Origin: CAWHPS01 sp963831235
GTDB taxonomy: Bacteria > Fibrobacterota > OXYB2-FULL-49-7 > JAEUSG01
Assembly (NCBI GenBank): GCA_963831235.1
Contig: CAWHPS010000033.1
Span: forward strand, 340,841-404,840
Direction of reading: 5' to 3'
DNA length: 64,000 bases
Both the position numbers and the translations under genes were made by a program. The notes below the pieces were generated by a model. The model saw only the letters and a list, made by a program, of their open reading frames with translations, did no database searches and was not told the origin of the DNA. Every line of letters starts with the position of its first letter. The stretch's first letter is position 1. This document shows, in pieces, positions 27,003-34,449 of this stretch.

Positions 27003-27398
27003 TTATTCCTTGCCCGATAAACCGGGTTCCTTTTCCGGTAAAATTGTTTTCTTAAGATCAGCTGTTTCCATACTGATTGTTTGATCAAAATCATCATCAC
27101 CCTTTAGAGACTGGTTGCGGTAACCATTAAGTTCTTGTTTGAGGTTTTTAATTAGCTTATCGCGTGAAGACAGCTCGGATCTCATCTTGAAAAAGTTTAT
27201 AAGTGAAATTATAAACCATGTTAGAAATCCGGCCACAAAGGCAAAGAACATTATCATAAGCTTTGGAAGGGGAGCTGTTTCACCAAAAATATAATTTATG
27301 GTAATCTGTTGTTCAGCTTCGGACTCTATGTTTTTCCCAATAAATAAACTTATGCAAATCACAATTATTGCTATCAGAAACCAGCGAACTATCCACAT
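27003..27398 (-). CDS. lapA: LapA-like inner-membrane protein
   Basis: A 131-residue LapA (YciS)-domain protein with two transmembrane helices, about residues 4-21 (VRWFLIAIIVICISLFIG) and 47-70 (KLMIMFFAFVAGFLTWFIISL), then a cytoplasmic coiled-coil-prone tail of acidic and basic residues. LapA partners LapB in control of lipopolysaccharide biosynthesis. The ATG at 27398 has AGGAGG five bases upstream and is preferred to the GTG at 27401. The gene lies 9 bases after miaB and 3 bases before lapB. The tail is longer than in E. coli YciS. Confidence 0.85.
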   Translation of the reverse strand: MWIVRWFLIAIIVICISLFIGKNIESEAEQQITINYIFGETAPLPKLMIMFFAFVAGFLTWFIISLINFFKMRSELSSRDKLIKNLKQELNGYRNQSLKGDDDFDQTISMETADLKKTILPEKEPGLSGKE

Positions 27399-27407
27399 CA
27401 CAACCTC

Positions 27408-28697
27408 CTAGGAATCAATTAATTCACCCTGAAGCGCCCAACCGGAGCATGAAGTAATACGTACATTCAGTAGCTGCCCGACAAGCTCCTTATTTCCCCT
27501 AAATATAACATTTTTAAAAGTCCTTGTACGAGAAGTAACATAAGACACATCACGCGGGCTTAAACCTTCAACCATAACTTCCTGTATTTTCCCGACCAAA
27601 GATTCGTTCCTGAACCTGGTTTTCTCCATTTGCAGGGCAATTACTTCCTTTACGCGTGCTACTTTTACTTCGCGCGCAATTTGGCCGGTTAATTCAGCCG
27701 CTTTGGTGCCGGCCCTTGGAGAAAAAATAAACATGAATGCGGAATCAAACCCGACCTTATCAACAAGATCCATGGTTGCAAGGTGATCATCATCTGTTTC
27801 TCCGGGAAAGCCACAAAGAATATCCGTAGAAAGGGCGATACTCGGCGATCTTTTTCGCAATTTGTCTATTATTACAAGATATGCTTCACGTGTGTAACCT
27901 CTGTTCATGGCTGCAAGCACTGCATTGCTGCCAGACTGTACAGGAAGATGGAGGAATTCACAAAGAGATGGGAGCGCACCAAAGCAACGTATCAAATCGT
28001 CAGATAAGTCCTTTGGATGAGATGTCATGAAACGGAGTCGCGCAAGGCCCTTAATGCTATCAATCTTTTGGAGCAATCCTGGGAAATCAAGACCTTCATG
28101 CATATAGGAATTGACATTCTGCCCTAAAAGGGTAATCTCTCTGAATCCCTCATCAATAGCCCGTCTGATTTCATCCATAATATCACCTGATGGACTGCTC
28201 ATTTCACGGCCGCGTACATAGGGCACTATGCAGTAAGAACAAAAATTATCGCAACCACGCATAATGGGAATCCAGGCATTGACCCCTTTCTTCCGTACAC
28301 GTGGAATATCCATATAAAAATCACGATTAAGAGACTCATCTGCAACACAGGCTTTTTTCTCTTTGATTATTTCAGAAAGAGACCTGTAATGATCAGGACC
28401 GATTATATAGTCAACTGGGATTGATTTGAAAAGCTTGTCCTTTTCCTGCTGTGCAAGACACCCGGCAACCGCAATCTTTACAGAGCGGGCAGCTTTTAAT
28501 GGCTTGAACCGGTTTATTTGAGCCTTGACGCGACTTACAGCGCTTTCTCTTACTGCACATGTGTTGACGATTATTAGATCAGCTGTTTCAGGCAATGCGG
28601 TTTCGACCATTCCGGCATTTGATAGTATGCCGGCAATGGACTCACTGTCAGACTTGTTCATCTGACAGCCATAAGTTTCAATGTAAAAGGAATCCAT
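27408..28697 (-). CDS. miaB: tRNA-2-methylthio-N6-dimethylallyladenosine synthase MiaB
   Basis: A 429-residue methylthiotransferase that adds a 2-methylthio group to i6A37 of tRNAs reading UNN codons, using two [4Fe-4S] clusters and SAM. The N-terminal UPF0004 domain has the three cluster cysteines (Cys11 in YGCQMNKSDSE, Cys47 in NTCAVRE, Cys80 in AGCLAQQ). The radical-SAM domain has Cys149, Cys153 and Cys156 in RGCDNFCSYCIVPYVRGRE. A C-terminal TRAM domain covers about 365-429. Length is normal. The QMN and IVPYVRGRE signatures favour MiaB over the paralogues MtaB and RimO. The ATG at 28697 has no evident Shine-Dalgarno; a repeat element begins only 9 bases upstream and carries an IS insertion, so its promoter may now come from the repeat or the IS. 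Confidence 0.95.
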   Translation of the reverse strand: MDSFYIETYGCQMNKSDSESIAGILSNAGMVETALPETADLIIVNTCAVRESAVSRVKAQINRFKPLKAARSVKIAVAGCLAQQEKDKLFKSIPVDYIIGPDHYRSLSEIIKEKKACVADESLNRDFYMDIPRVRKKGVNAWIPIMRGCDNFCSYCIVPYVRGREMSSPSGDIMDEIRRAIDEGFREITLLGQNVNSYMHEGLDFPGLLQKIDSIKGLARLRFMTSHPKDLSDDLIRCFGALPSLCEFLHLPVQSGSNAVLAAMNRGYTREAYLVIIDKLRKRSPSIALSTDILCGFPGETDDDHLATMDLVDKVGFDSAFMFIFSPRAGTKAAELTGQIAREVKVARVKEVIALQMEKTRFRNESLVGKIQEVMVEGLSPRDVSYVTSRTRTFKNVIFRGNKELVGQLLNVRITSCSGWALQGELIDS

Positions 28698-28706
28698 TGT
28701 CTAGGG

Positions 28707-28767
28707 AAACCCATCCCCTAACCCCTTCCCTTTTTCTTGTGGGAAAAAGGGAAGGGGAATAAGATAT
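28707..28767. repeat. Left half of an IS-interrupted repeat (copy R2)
   Basis: A terminal inverted repeat starting AAACCCATCCCCTAACCCC and folding as CCCCTTCCC...GGGAAGGGG. It ends in the 6-bp AGATAT that is duplicated beyond the IS at 31009-31014. The matching right half lies at 31009-31100. The same arrangement is seen uninterrupted at 39533-39698. Confidence 0.8.
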
Positions 28768-28834
28768 CTGACTTTCCGCACATATGAAATTCTATTTTTG
28801 TCTATTTAGTTGCACTTTGTAAAATAATAATTTA

Positions 28835-30508
28835 TTAATTCATAGGCCAATAATCATTTTCATTTAATCCCAATAACGAAAGCACCTTAATTTGTACAGG
28901 AGTTAGTTCATCACGGTAGTGTTCTGCGCTATGAGTTCCTCGCTTAACGGTATATGTAGAAAGTCCCTCAAAGAGAGCGAATATCTTTGTTGCTGTTGGA
29001 TGAGCAGCAGGCCGATCTTCAGGATAAATCGGTAGGGCATCAATTTCTTCCTGTTTCATCATTTTCCTTACCTGTCGCTCTATAACCGCTTGAAGTATTA
29101 ACGCCAGAAAGTAAAGAAACATAGTGGCTTCAACGCGTTCGATCTTTTTAAACAGCAGTGGGGCGGCATTGAGATAACTTTTAAACTGGGAAAACCTTTT
29201 TTCCAATCGCGGCTGATATTTATAGGCCAGCAATGCGTCTTTTGCGGAGAGTGAAGTATCGGTACTTAAGATTGGGAAGACCCCATCAACATTGAGTTCC
29301 TGATGCAGTATGGAATCATTTCGATTCCAGTGCAAAGTCAGTAATCGCTTTGTATATTCGGTGAACTTTGTTCCAGGTCCCGGCCTGCCACGGCCTTTTT
29401 GAACCTTATGAATAGATGATGTCTCAGCTAAATTTACCGAAAAGAATCTGGTAGTGTCATTGGATGATAATATTTCGTGAATTCGCTTTTTTATCTGTAC
29501 ATGTTTCTTCAGATTCCGTTTATTCAATCGTCCATTGAGTTCAGCAAGAAGCTGTTCTGTCTTACGCAAAGCAGCTTCCCTTGCTTGCCTATCACGAGTC
29601 CGTTTTTCTGTCGAATGAATCCAAAAAAGACGGTATTTCCGCTTGTGCGTATTCTGTTTACCGACAAAACAGGAGAATGTCTCAAACTCACCTTCATGGT
29701 TTTCAATCTCGCGGCGAAGTATTACTTGCTTGGATTTCTTGCATTGGCGAAGTTGATTCTTAAACTCACCGCTTTCTTTCCATGTATCCGGCATAATCGT
29801 AACAACCCAACCTCCATTCCTGACAATATAAGATAGCTGCTCATCCGTACAAACCTTGCAGTCTGCAACATAAAGGAAATCTGCTCTTTCGACAATCTTC
29901 CGAAGTGTTTTCCATGTTTCGATGTGGGTTGTATCATCAGTCCTATTGCCGGGATATGCCTTGTAATGAATTGGAACTGCGCCATCTGCTGAAATAGTCA
30001 GGCTATATACCAATTGTTTGAGATCAGGACGATGATCTTTGCTATTGCCACGCGCAAGGAATAAGCCGGTATGCGTGGTGCCACCTATTTTGCCGTAGGC
30101 TTTTACTGTTGTTGAATCATTATGAACACGCGTATGCTCAAGTTTTTCAATTTGAGTTGTTTCAACAGCTATTTCTGTTGTCAGCGAAGCCCTGTCCACG
30201 GTATATAGCTTATCAAGGGCGCGGCCAAATCTATCATCATTGAACATGTGTGTTCCACAGCCATTACCGGGAAGTATCCTTTTACCCATCCGAGACGCCC
30301 AATGTTCAAGCTCATACACTGGCTGTCTGCCACAGGCAATGTTATATACCATTATCATCAGGGAATCAACAGCAGCAATCCGTTCATTGCCGTGAGAAGC
30401 TATATAGCGGGCAATAATCTCTCGAAAACCCAGACGTGCTGCACATGCTTGCAGTATTGGAAGTTCACCTATATATCGGCGAACAAGGGATTTAGATTTT
30501 TGTTGCAT
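28835..30508 (-). CDS. IS1634-family DDE transposase
   Basis: A 557-residue transposase. The N-terminal ~110 residues match the DUF4277-type domain found at the start of IS1634 transposases (VRRYIGELPILQACAARLGF). The catalytic core shows VHNDSTTVKAYG with the first Asp, FLYVADCKVC with the second Asp, and a late YKYQPRLEKRFSQFKSYL with the YREK-like Glu. The ATG at 30508 is taken rather than the upstream start at 30553, because that would begin across the palindromic promoter and inside the divergent gene. The reading frame is intact. Transcription runs toward miaB and may contribute to its expression. Confidence 0.9.
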   Translation of the reverse strand: MQQKSKSLVRRYIGELPILQACAARLGFREIIARYIASHGNERIAAVDSLMIMVYNIACGRQPVYELEHWASRMGKRILPGNGCGTHMFNDDRFGRALDKLYTVDRASLTTEIAVETTQIEKLEHTRVHNDSTTVKAYGKIGGTTHTGLFLARGNSKDHRPDLKQLVYSLTISADGAVPIHYKAYPGNRTDDTTHIETWKTLRKIVERADFLYVADCKVCTDEQLSYIVRNGGWVVTIMPDTWKESGEFKNQLRQCKKSKQVILRREIENHEGEFETFSCFVGKQNTHKRKYRLFWIHSTEKRTRDRQAREAALRKTEQLLAELNGRLNKRNLKKHVQIKKRIHEILSSNDTTRFFSVNLAETSSIHKVQKGRGRPGPGTKFTEYTKRLLTLHWNRNDSILHQELNVDGVFPILSTDTSLSAKDALLAYKYQPRLEKRFSQFKSYLNAAPLLFKKIERVEATMFLYFLALILQAVIERQVRKMMKQEEIDALPIYPEDRPAAHPTATKIFALFEGLSTYTVKRGTHSAEHYRDELTPVQIKVLSLLGLNENDYWPMN

Positions 30509-30543
30509 TATCTTCACTCTATATAATATATTATATAGTGAAG
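30509..30543. promoter_or_regulatory. Palindromic divergent promoter/operator of the IS
   Basis: The space between the transposase ATG and the divergent small gene is a near-perfect dyad: a 20-bp perfect palindrome CTATATAATATATTATATAG, flanked on both sides by AGTGAAGA/TCTTCACT arms (the left arm has two extra bases). TATAAT-like hexamers occur on both strands. The AGTGAAG arms sit directly before each start codon. It could act as a bidirectional promoter and as an operator for autoregulation. Confidence 0.6.
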
Positions 30544-30927
30544 ATGAAAACAACCTTTTTTAACATAAAAAAACAACTTAACAGCTTCAACTCCATTGTG
30601 GAAAGCATGCTTGCTTTGTCCGGTATGATTAAAGGTTCATTCGGAATCACATATCATCAATGCGGTAAGACCACCTGTTGGTGTGCTAATCCTGAAGTAA
30701 AGGGACATTTATACACAAAATTGATGTGGACTGATGACAAAGGCCCAAAAACACGATCAGTTAAGGGCGATGAAATTCAGACCATTTTGGAAGCCATAGG
30801 ACAATATCGGGAATTCAAAGAATTACGCAAGGATTTAAGAAATGAGATGCAAAAGCTTGAAAAGTTATTAATTTATTTTGAACGTAAAACATCAGATGAA
30901 AACAGATATTTTATGGATAACTCATAG
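30544..30927 (+). CDS. DUF6788-like accessory protein of the IS
   Basis: A 127-residue (129 if the GTG at 30538 is used) small basic protein of the type found beside IS1634 transposases. The signature is GSFGITYHQCGKTTCWCANP followed by GHLYTKLMWTDD and a C-terminal helical region rich in Lys and Glu. The Cys pattern C-x5-CWC could bind a metal. It lies inside the IS, divergent from the transposase, sharing the palindromic promoter. Its function in transposition is not known to me; regulation or target choice are guesses. Confidence 0.75.
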   Translation: MKTTFFNIKKQLNSFNSIVESMLALSGMIKGSFGITYHQCGKTTCWCANPEVKGHLYTKLMWTDDKGPKTRSVKGDEIQTILEAIGQYREFKELRKDLRNEMQKLEKLLIYFERKTSDENRYFMDNS

Positions 30928-31008
30928 TAATAAAATCTATATTGCCTATTGTCAATCAATATAAACTAAATTAAGAAATTGGCGGTTTTGAAATGTGCGG
31001 AAAGTAAG

Positions 31009-31100
31009 AGATATAATTGGTCACTATTTATATTGTAGCTGTTATTCTTTGGATCCCTCTTTTGTTCCCACAAGAAAAAAGAAGGGGTTGAGATGGGTTT
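31009..31100. repeat. Right half of an IS-interrupted repeat (copy R2)
   Basis: Begins with the second AGATAT target copy and ends with GGGGTTGAGATGGGTTT, the inverted counterpart of the left half at 28707-28767. It contains its own fold-back around TTCCCACAAG. Joined without the IS and one AGATAT, the two halves make an element of about 147 bp like that at 39533-39698. Confidence 0.78.
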
Positions 31101-31125
31101 AAGCAATTATCTTTAGATTTGATTT

Positions 31126-32733
31126 CTATGGGGCATTCCGGACTGTCCGGAAACCGATTGCACTCTTATTGTTGTCGACTGAAGCTCCACTTCTTGCACC
31201 TGATTGCAGGAGTGAAATCCCATTGCTGTAATCGCCTCCTTTACGCACCCGGAAAAGCGATTTGCCATCAGCAATATAATCCACACGATAACCGCGCGAA
31301 CCGCTCGCATTCTCGAAAAACGGGTCCCAACACCATTCAGAAGCATTGCCAGCCATGTTATGAAGTCCAAAGGGATTGGGGCTAAAAGAGCCAATATCTT
31401 TAAGTCCATCCCACCTGAAAGATCCTTTAAGCTGGTAATTCCTAATCATGGTTCGATTGACAATATATAAAGTGTCTTTTATTGGTTTCGGCGTTCCCGT
31501 ATATTTTCCAAAAATAGGATTAGAAACAAATATTGACTCATACCAAACATAGTCATCACCGGTATAAAAGTTTTTTATTGCTAATGTGTCAATTCTTTTT
31601 ATTTCATCTGTAGAATCTTTTTGCGTAACTTGGTAACCCTGATTCATCCAAAATTTAATAAAAGTATGATAAACAAGCGTATCTTTTGAGTCTATGGAAG
31701 AATCCGTATATAATTGAACCCGTTTTGTATATAAATACCACTTTTCATTTCCAAAATCTTCACTATAAATAAAAGTTGAATCTTTAATAGTAGTTGTGTC
31801 GGAAATGTTATAGATAATTGTATCCCTTATTGTATCAGAATGTCGTAACACGGAATATTGATAAACATAGCAGTAAGGAAAACCAACCCTCTTATAATAA
31901 ACAGAATCATATTGTATTTTAGCTGGGTCAAAAAAATTGACTTGTAAGTCATTATAACTAAATGTTCCATTTGATGCTTTCAATTCATAATTATAAAGAG
32001 ATGTGTCATTAGTCGCGAATTTAATTGTATCAAAGTCAAATATCCTTGTAAAAGCAATATTTGCTGGATCCGGTTTGACTCCAAATACCGCAAGACTAGT
32101 AGAAATTTCACCAGTGTCAGTTGGATATTTCAGATTTCTAACCCCTGCTCTTGCAGCATATTCCCACTCGTCCTCAGTAGGAAGCCGGTAACCGGTTGCA
32201 TTGGAATCTTTTATTGTCCAATTTGTTGTATCATAATATTGAGTTAATCCTTCATTAGCTGTTTTCTTTGCGCAAAAACGTATTGCATCATACCAGGTAA
32301 TCTCCGTTACAGGCCAATTGGCCGGTAATGTGACCATAGTATTTACACCCATAATACTTTCATACTGTGAGCGGGATATTTCATTGGTATCCATCAAGAA
32401 TGAACGGGTTATAAATGCAGTATCGCCGGCTTCATCAATAAAGCCGCTTGCCACATGAAAAATTGTATCTATCGTATCTGTAGAAGTGATGATAGTGTCT
32501 CTATAAAGTGAATCAAAAACGGGAATTTCGACCATTCCCGTATGAAGATCCGATGATGTCAAAGGTGTATTATAAAGTTTATATAGATGCAAGGTCTTTT
32601 GGGAAGAATCTGCCGAATCTGGTGGCGCTTGATAATTTACCCACGGATCTGTATTATTTCCACATCCAGCGTAAAATAAAATCACGGTCAAACATGATGC
32701 GATAATAAATAAAGGGCCAGACTTTAGGTTCAT
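31126..32733 (-). CDS. Lipoprotein with formylglycine-generating-enzyme (FGE/SUMF1) domain and long insert
   Basis: A 535-residue lipoprotein; the signal ends FYAGC with Cys24. The FGE-sulfatase fold is recognisable: FLMDTNEISRSQYESIMG, WPVTEITWYDAIRFCAKK and GYRLPTEDEWEYAARAG on the N-side, then NPFGLHNMAGNASEWCWDPF, RVRKGGDYSN and AIGFRTVR at the end. Between these parts, about residues 205-430, is a long beta-rich insert full of Asp, Thr and Tyr, absent from ordinary FGE proteins. The catalytic Cys pair of true formylglycine-generating enzymes was not seen in the usual place, so it is probably a non-catalytic binding protein, as many bacterial FGE-domain proteins are. It precedes miaB on the same strand, now separated by an IS. 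Confidence 0.8.
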   Translation of the reverse strand: MNLKSGPLFIIASCLTVILFYAGCGNNTDPWVNYQAPPDSADSSQKTLHLYKLYNTPLTSSDLHTGMVEIPVFDSLYRDTIITSTDTIDTIFHVASGFIDEAGDTAFITRSFLMDTNEISRSQYESIMGVNTMVTLPANWPVTEITWYDAIRFCAKKTANEGLTQYYDTTNWTIKDSNATGYRLPTEDEWEYAARAGVRNLKYPTDTGEISTSLAVFGVKPDPANIAFTRIFDFDTIKFATNDTSLYNYELKASNGTFSYNDLQVNFFDPAKIQYDSVYYKRVGFPYCYVYQYSVLRHSDTIRDTIIYNISDTTTIKDSTFIYSEDFGNEKWYLYTKRVQLYTDSSIDSKDTLVYHTFIKFWMNQGYQVTQKDSTDEIKRIDTLAIKNFYTGDDYVWYESIFVSNPIFGKYTGTPKPIKDTLYIVNRTMIRNYQLKGSFRWDGLKDIGSFSPNPFGLHNMAGNASEWCWDPFFENASGSRGYRVDYIADGKSLFRVRKGGDYSNGISLLQSGARSGASVDNNKSAIGFRTVRNAP

Positions 32734-32844
32734 TAATAAATTCCTCTTGAATAAATAAATATATAAAGAATTTTATTGCCTTATCAATTCATTTCTAATA
32801 AAGACCCTCACTGCCAACCCCAATAAGCATTAACTTAACTGCAA

Positions 32845-32999
32845 CCCGCCGCACGGAGGCGGCGGGACTAAACTATGGGATCATTTAAATATGATGGCGG
32901 GGCCAGAGACGACCACGCCCCAAGACCCACATCCCGAGCCGTCTCTGGCTCGGGCACTAATAATATAAATACAAAACAGTCCCGCCGCCGTGCGGCGGG
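32845..32999. repeat. Four-hairpin repeat element, copy C1
   Basis: A 155-bp element with four GC-rich fold-backs. The first (32845-32866) has stem CCCGCCGC/GCGGCGGG and loop ACGGAG. The second (32897-32918) has loop AGAGAC and two stem mismatches. The third (32933-32954) has stem CCCGAGCC/GGCTCGGG and loop GTCTCT. The fourth (32981-32999) has the first stem again but a 3-base loop. The loops of hairpins two and three are exact reverse complements. It occupies most of the 327-base gap between the FGE-domain lipoprotein and the next gene; nothing else is evident there. Open frames crossing it are artefacts of the repeat. Confidence 0.85.
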
Positions 33000-33060
33000 A
33001 TTACAATATGAACCATTGAATCTTTCATGTTTTTTAAAATTTTTAGTAAAATACATATTA

Positions 33061-33339
33061 TTATTCATCTTCAAGTTTTGCAACCTCAGGGACAGAATAT
33101 ATAAGTGGAACGCTTTCCATCATTTCAATAATTTTTTGATGAATTTTGCCGGCTTCATACATTCCTGGAACAATAATAAACACTTGATTTATGCGGCAAA
33201 GCTTATTAACGGATACCATTTGAGCCCCATTAACAATGGAAAACATGTCTCGAAAAGGAACAATAAAACGGTCTTTATACAAAGCGGAAAAGGCCTTGTC
33301 ATCATAAAGATAGAAAACAGACGGACTTCTCCTTTTCAC
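33061..33339 (-). CDS. Hypothetical protein overlapping the gene upstream, or its frameshifted C-terminus
   Basis: A 92-residue frame beginning at a GTG inside the end of the preceding gene (38-base overlap). The sequence is mixed alpha/beta with no named domain (FSIVNGAQMVSVNKLCRINQVFIIVPG). A GGAGGG lies about 11 bases upstream of the GTG, so independent, coupled translation is possible. Alternatively the two frames are one gene: removing one A from the AAAA run near 33330 would join ...LEGLKIGE directly to RRSPSVFYLYDDK. I cannot distinguish these without homologues or reads. Confidence 0.5.
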   Translation of the reverse strand: MKRRSPSVFYLYDDKAFSALYKDRFIVPFRDMFSIVNGAQMVSVNKLCRINQVFIIVPGMYEAGKIHQKIIEMMESVPLIYSVPEVAKLEDE

Positions 33340-33943
33340 CTATTTTTAATCCCTCCAATACCAACGACTCAATGGGAGAATATCCTTTAATTACATTATA
33401 ATATTCCTGAGAAGTTATTGGTTGTTCCTTTTTGAGTCCATATATGGTATAGGCAGTTACACCTACTGTTACAGTTGTTTTATTATTCCCATTAGGACGG
33501 TCTTTAACACTACACATTTCAACAAGCAAAGGAATTCCATTGGCCAGCAATACCTGAACTACTTTTGATTCAGGATTCTGAAGCTTAAAGATGCTGAAAC
33601 CGTTTGCCTTCAGAACAAAAGGGAGATAGCGAATTTCCTGTGGAATCTTTGACTCTGGAATGCCTGTTATATAATGAACTGATCTTTTTAAGAAAAGGGT
33701 GGCTTGATCGCGGGAATGGCCTTCTGAAACAGGAACATTTCCATAAAAAAACCTATCTTCCGGATGCATTGGGGATTCATCTAAAATTACTTTTGGAGGA
33801 AGTTTTTCTATGGGGGGTGCATCCGGAATAAAGGATATTAAACCTGTTGTAACAATACTGTCTTTTATCTCAGCAATGCTTCCTGCCATTAAAATATTTG
33901 TTGAAAATATTATACAAATAAAACATAGAAATAGAAAATGCAT
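33302..33943 (-). CDS. Exported hypothetical protein, possibly truncated by a frameshift
   Basis: A 213-residue protein with signal peptide MHFLFLCFICIIFSTNILMAG. The mature part has PPKVILDESPMHPEDRFFYG and a beta-rich region ending SLVLEGLKIGEKEKSVCFLSL. No family was recognised. The last few residues look unnatural, and an overlapping frame (33061-33339) continues in a plausible way, so the true product may be about 290 residues. It stands alone on the minus strand between two four-hairpin repeats. Confidence 0.6.
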   Translation of the reverse strand: MHFLFLCFICIIFSTNILMAGSIAEIKDSIVTTGLISFIPDAPPIEKLPPKVILDESPMHPEDRFFYGNVPVSEGHSRDQATLFLKRSVHYITGIPESKIPQEIRYLPFVLKANGFSIFKLQNPESKVVQVLLANGIPLLVEMCSVKDRPNGNNKTTVTVGVTAYTIYGLKKEQPITSQEYYNVIKGYSPIESLVLEGLKIGEKEKSVCFLSL

Positions 33944-34449
33944 ATTTTATCTCCATAGCAATAGAAGCAAATAACAAACCAACCTTATAGCAAGGTGTAT
34001 CCTATTGAAATTACAATTATAAGCATACTTTGAATCAAAGCCATGAAATTGGCATTGCCAGGAAAGTCAGCAACTTAGATTATAAAACTGGCAGGTGGTT
34101 TTAAGAGTAATTTGACTTGGAAAAGTAAGCTTCCAGGTTCGAGCAGGGTGCATGATGGCTGATGTATATATTTACCCGCCGCACTGAGGCGGCGGGACTG
34201 ATTTGTGGATTATTTTTTTATGAGCGGGGCCAGAGACGGCCCCGCATTTTCCCGAGCCGTCCCTGGCTCGGGGATAAATACAACAAAATCCCAATCAGTC
34301 CCGCCGCCTCAGTGCGGCGGGTTTGTCTGATTGGGATACTTAATTGAAACCTATGGCGAAAGCTAAAACCACATTCATTAGCTGTCCTGCACCTCTTCCA
34401 GCACAATATTTTGCATTATTAAGACAGGGAATTCTATTTTTACCATACC
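33944..34449. other. Gene-free region containing a four-hairpin repeat
   Basis: A 506-base gap between the divergent exported hypothetical and the flavoprotein gene. The left 230 bases are A/T-rich and should hold promoters. A GGTTCGAGC near 34136 resembles a tRNA T-loop, but no matching stem is present. Copy C2 of the four-hairpin repeat fills 34175-34321. The remaining 128 bases before the flavoprotein ATG show no clear structure and only a weak ribosome-binding site. Confidence 0.6.
34175..34321. repeat. Four-hairpin repeat element, copy C2 (most regular)
   Basis: A 147-bp element ending in perfect 29-bp inverted repeats (34175-34203 and 34293-34321). It contains four 22-nt hairpins, each an 8-bp stem with a 6-nt loop: H1 34175-34196 (CCCGCCGC, ACTGAG), H2 34224-34245 (GCGGGGCC, AGAGAC), H3 34251-34272 (CCCGAGCC, GTCCCT), H4 34300-34321 (CCCGCCGC, CTCAGT). 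Spacers are 27, 5 and 27 bases. Loops of H1 and H4 are reverse complements; those of H2 and H3 are so except for one base. No coding capacity. Compare copies at 32845-32999 and 53224-53409. Confidence 0.9.

Larger units (their letters stand above)
28768..31008. mobile_element. Complete IS1634-like insertion sequence, 2241 bp
   Basis: An apparently complete insertion sequence. The left end CTGACTTTCCGCACAT (28768-28783) and the right end ATGTGCGGAAAGTAAG (30993-31008) are 16-bp terminal inverted repeats with one mismatch. Both sides are flanked by AGATAT (28762-28767 and 31009-31014), a 6-bp target duplication, in line with the 5-6 bp usual for this family. It carries a DDE transposase of IS1634 type on the minus strand and a divergent small DUF6788-like gene. 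It is inserted in the centre of a short MITE-like repeat between the FGE-domain lipoprotein gene and miaB. Intact reading frames and near-perfect ends suggest a recent, possibly active, insertion. Confidence 0.92.

Noticed and set aside
32868..33390. Open frames of 71 and 171 codons on opposite strands across the C1 repeat
   Set aside because: Both are driven by the GC-rich repeat and extend antisense into a better-supported gene; no start site or domain supports them.
34136..34160. Possible tRNA T-loop (GGTTCGAGC)
   Set aside because: The flanking bases do not form a T stem and no acceptor, D or anticodon arm fits.
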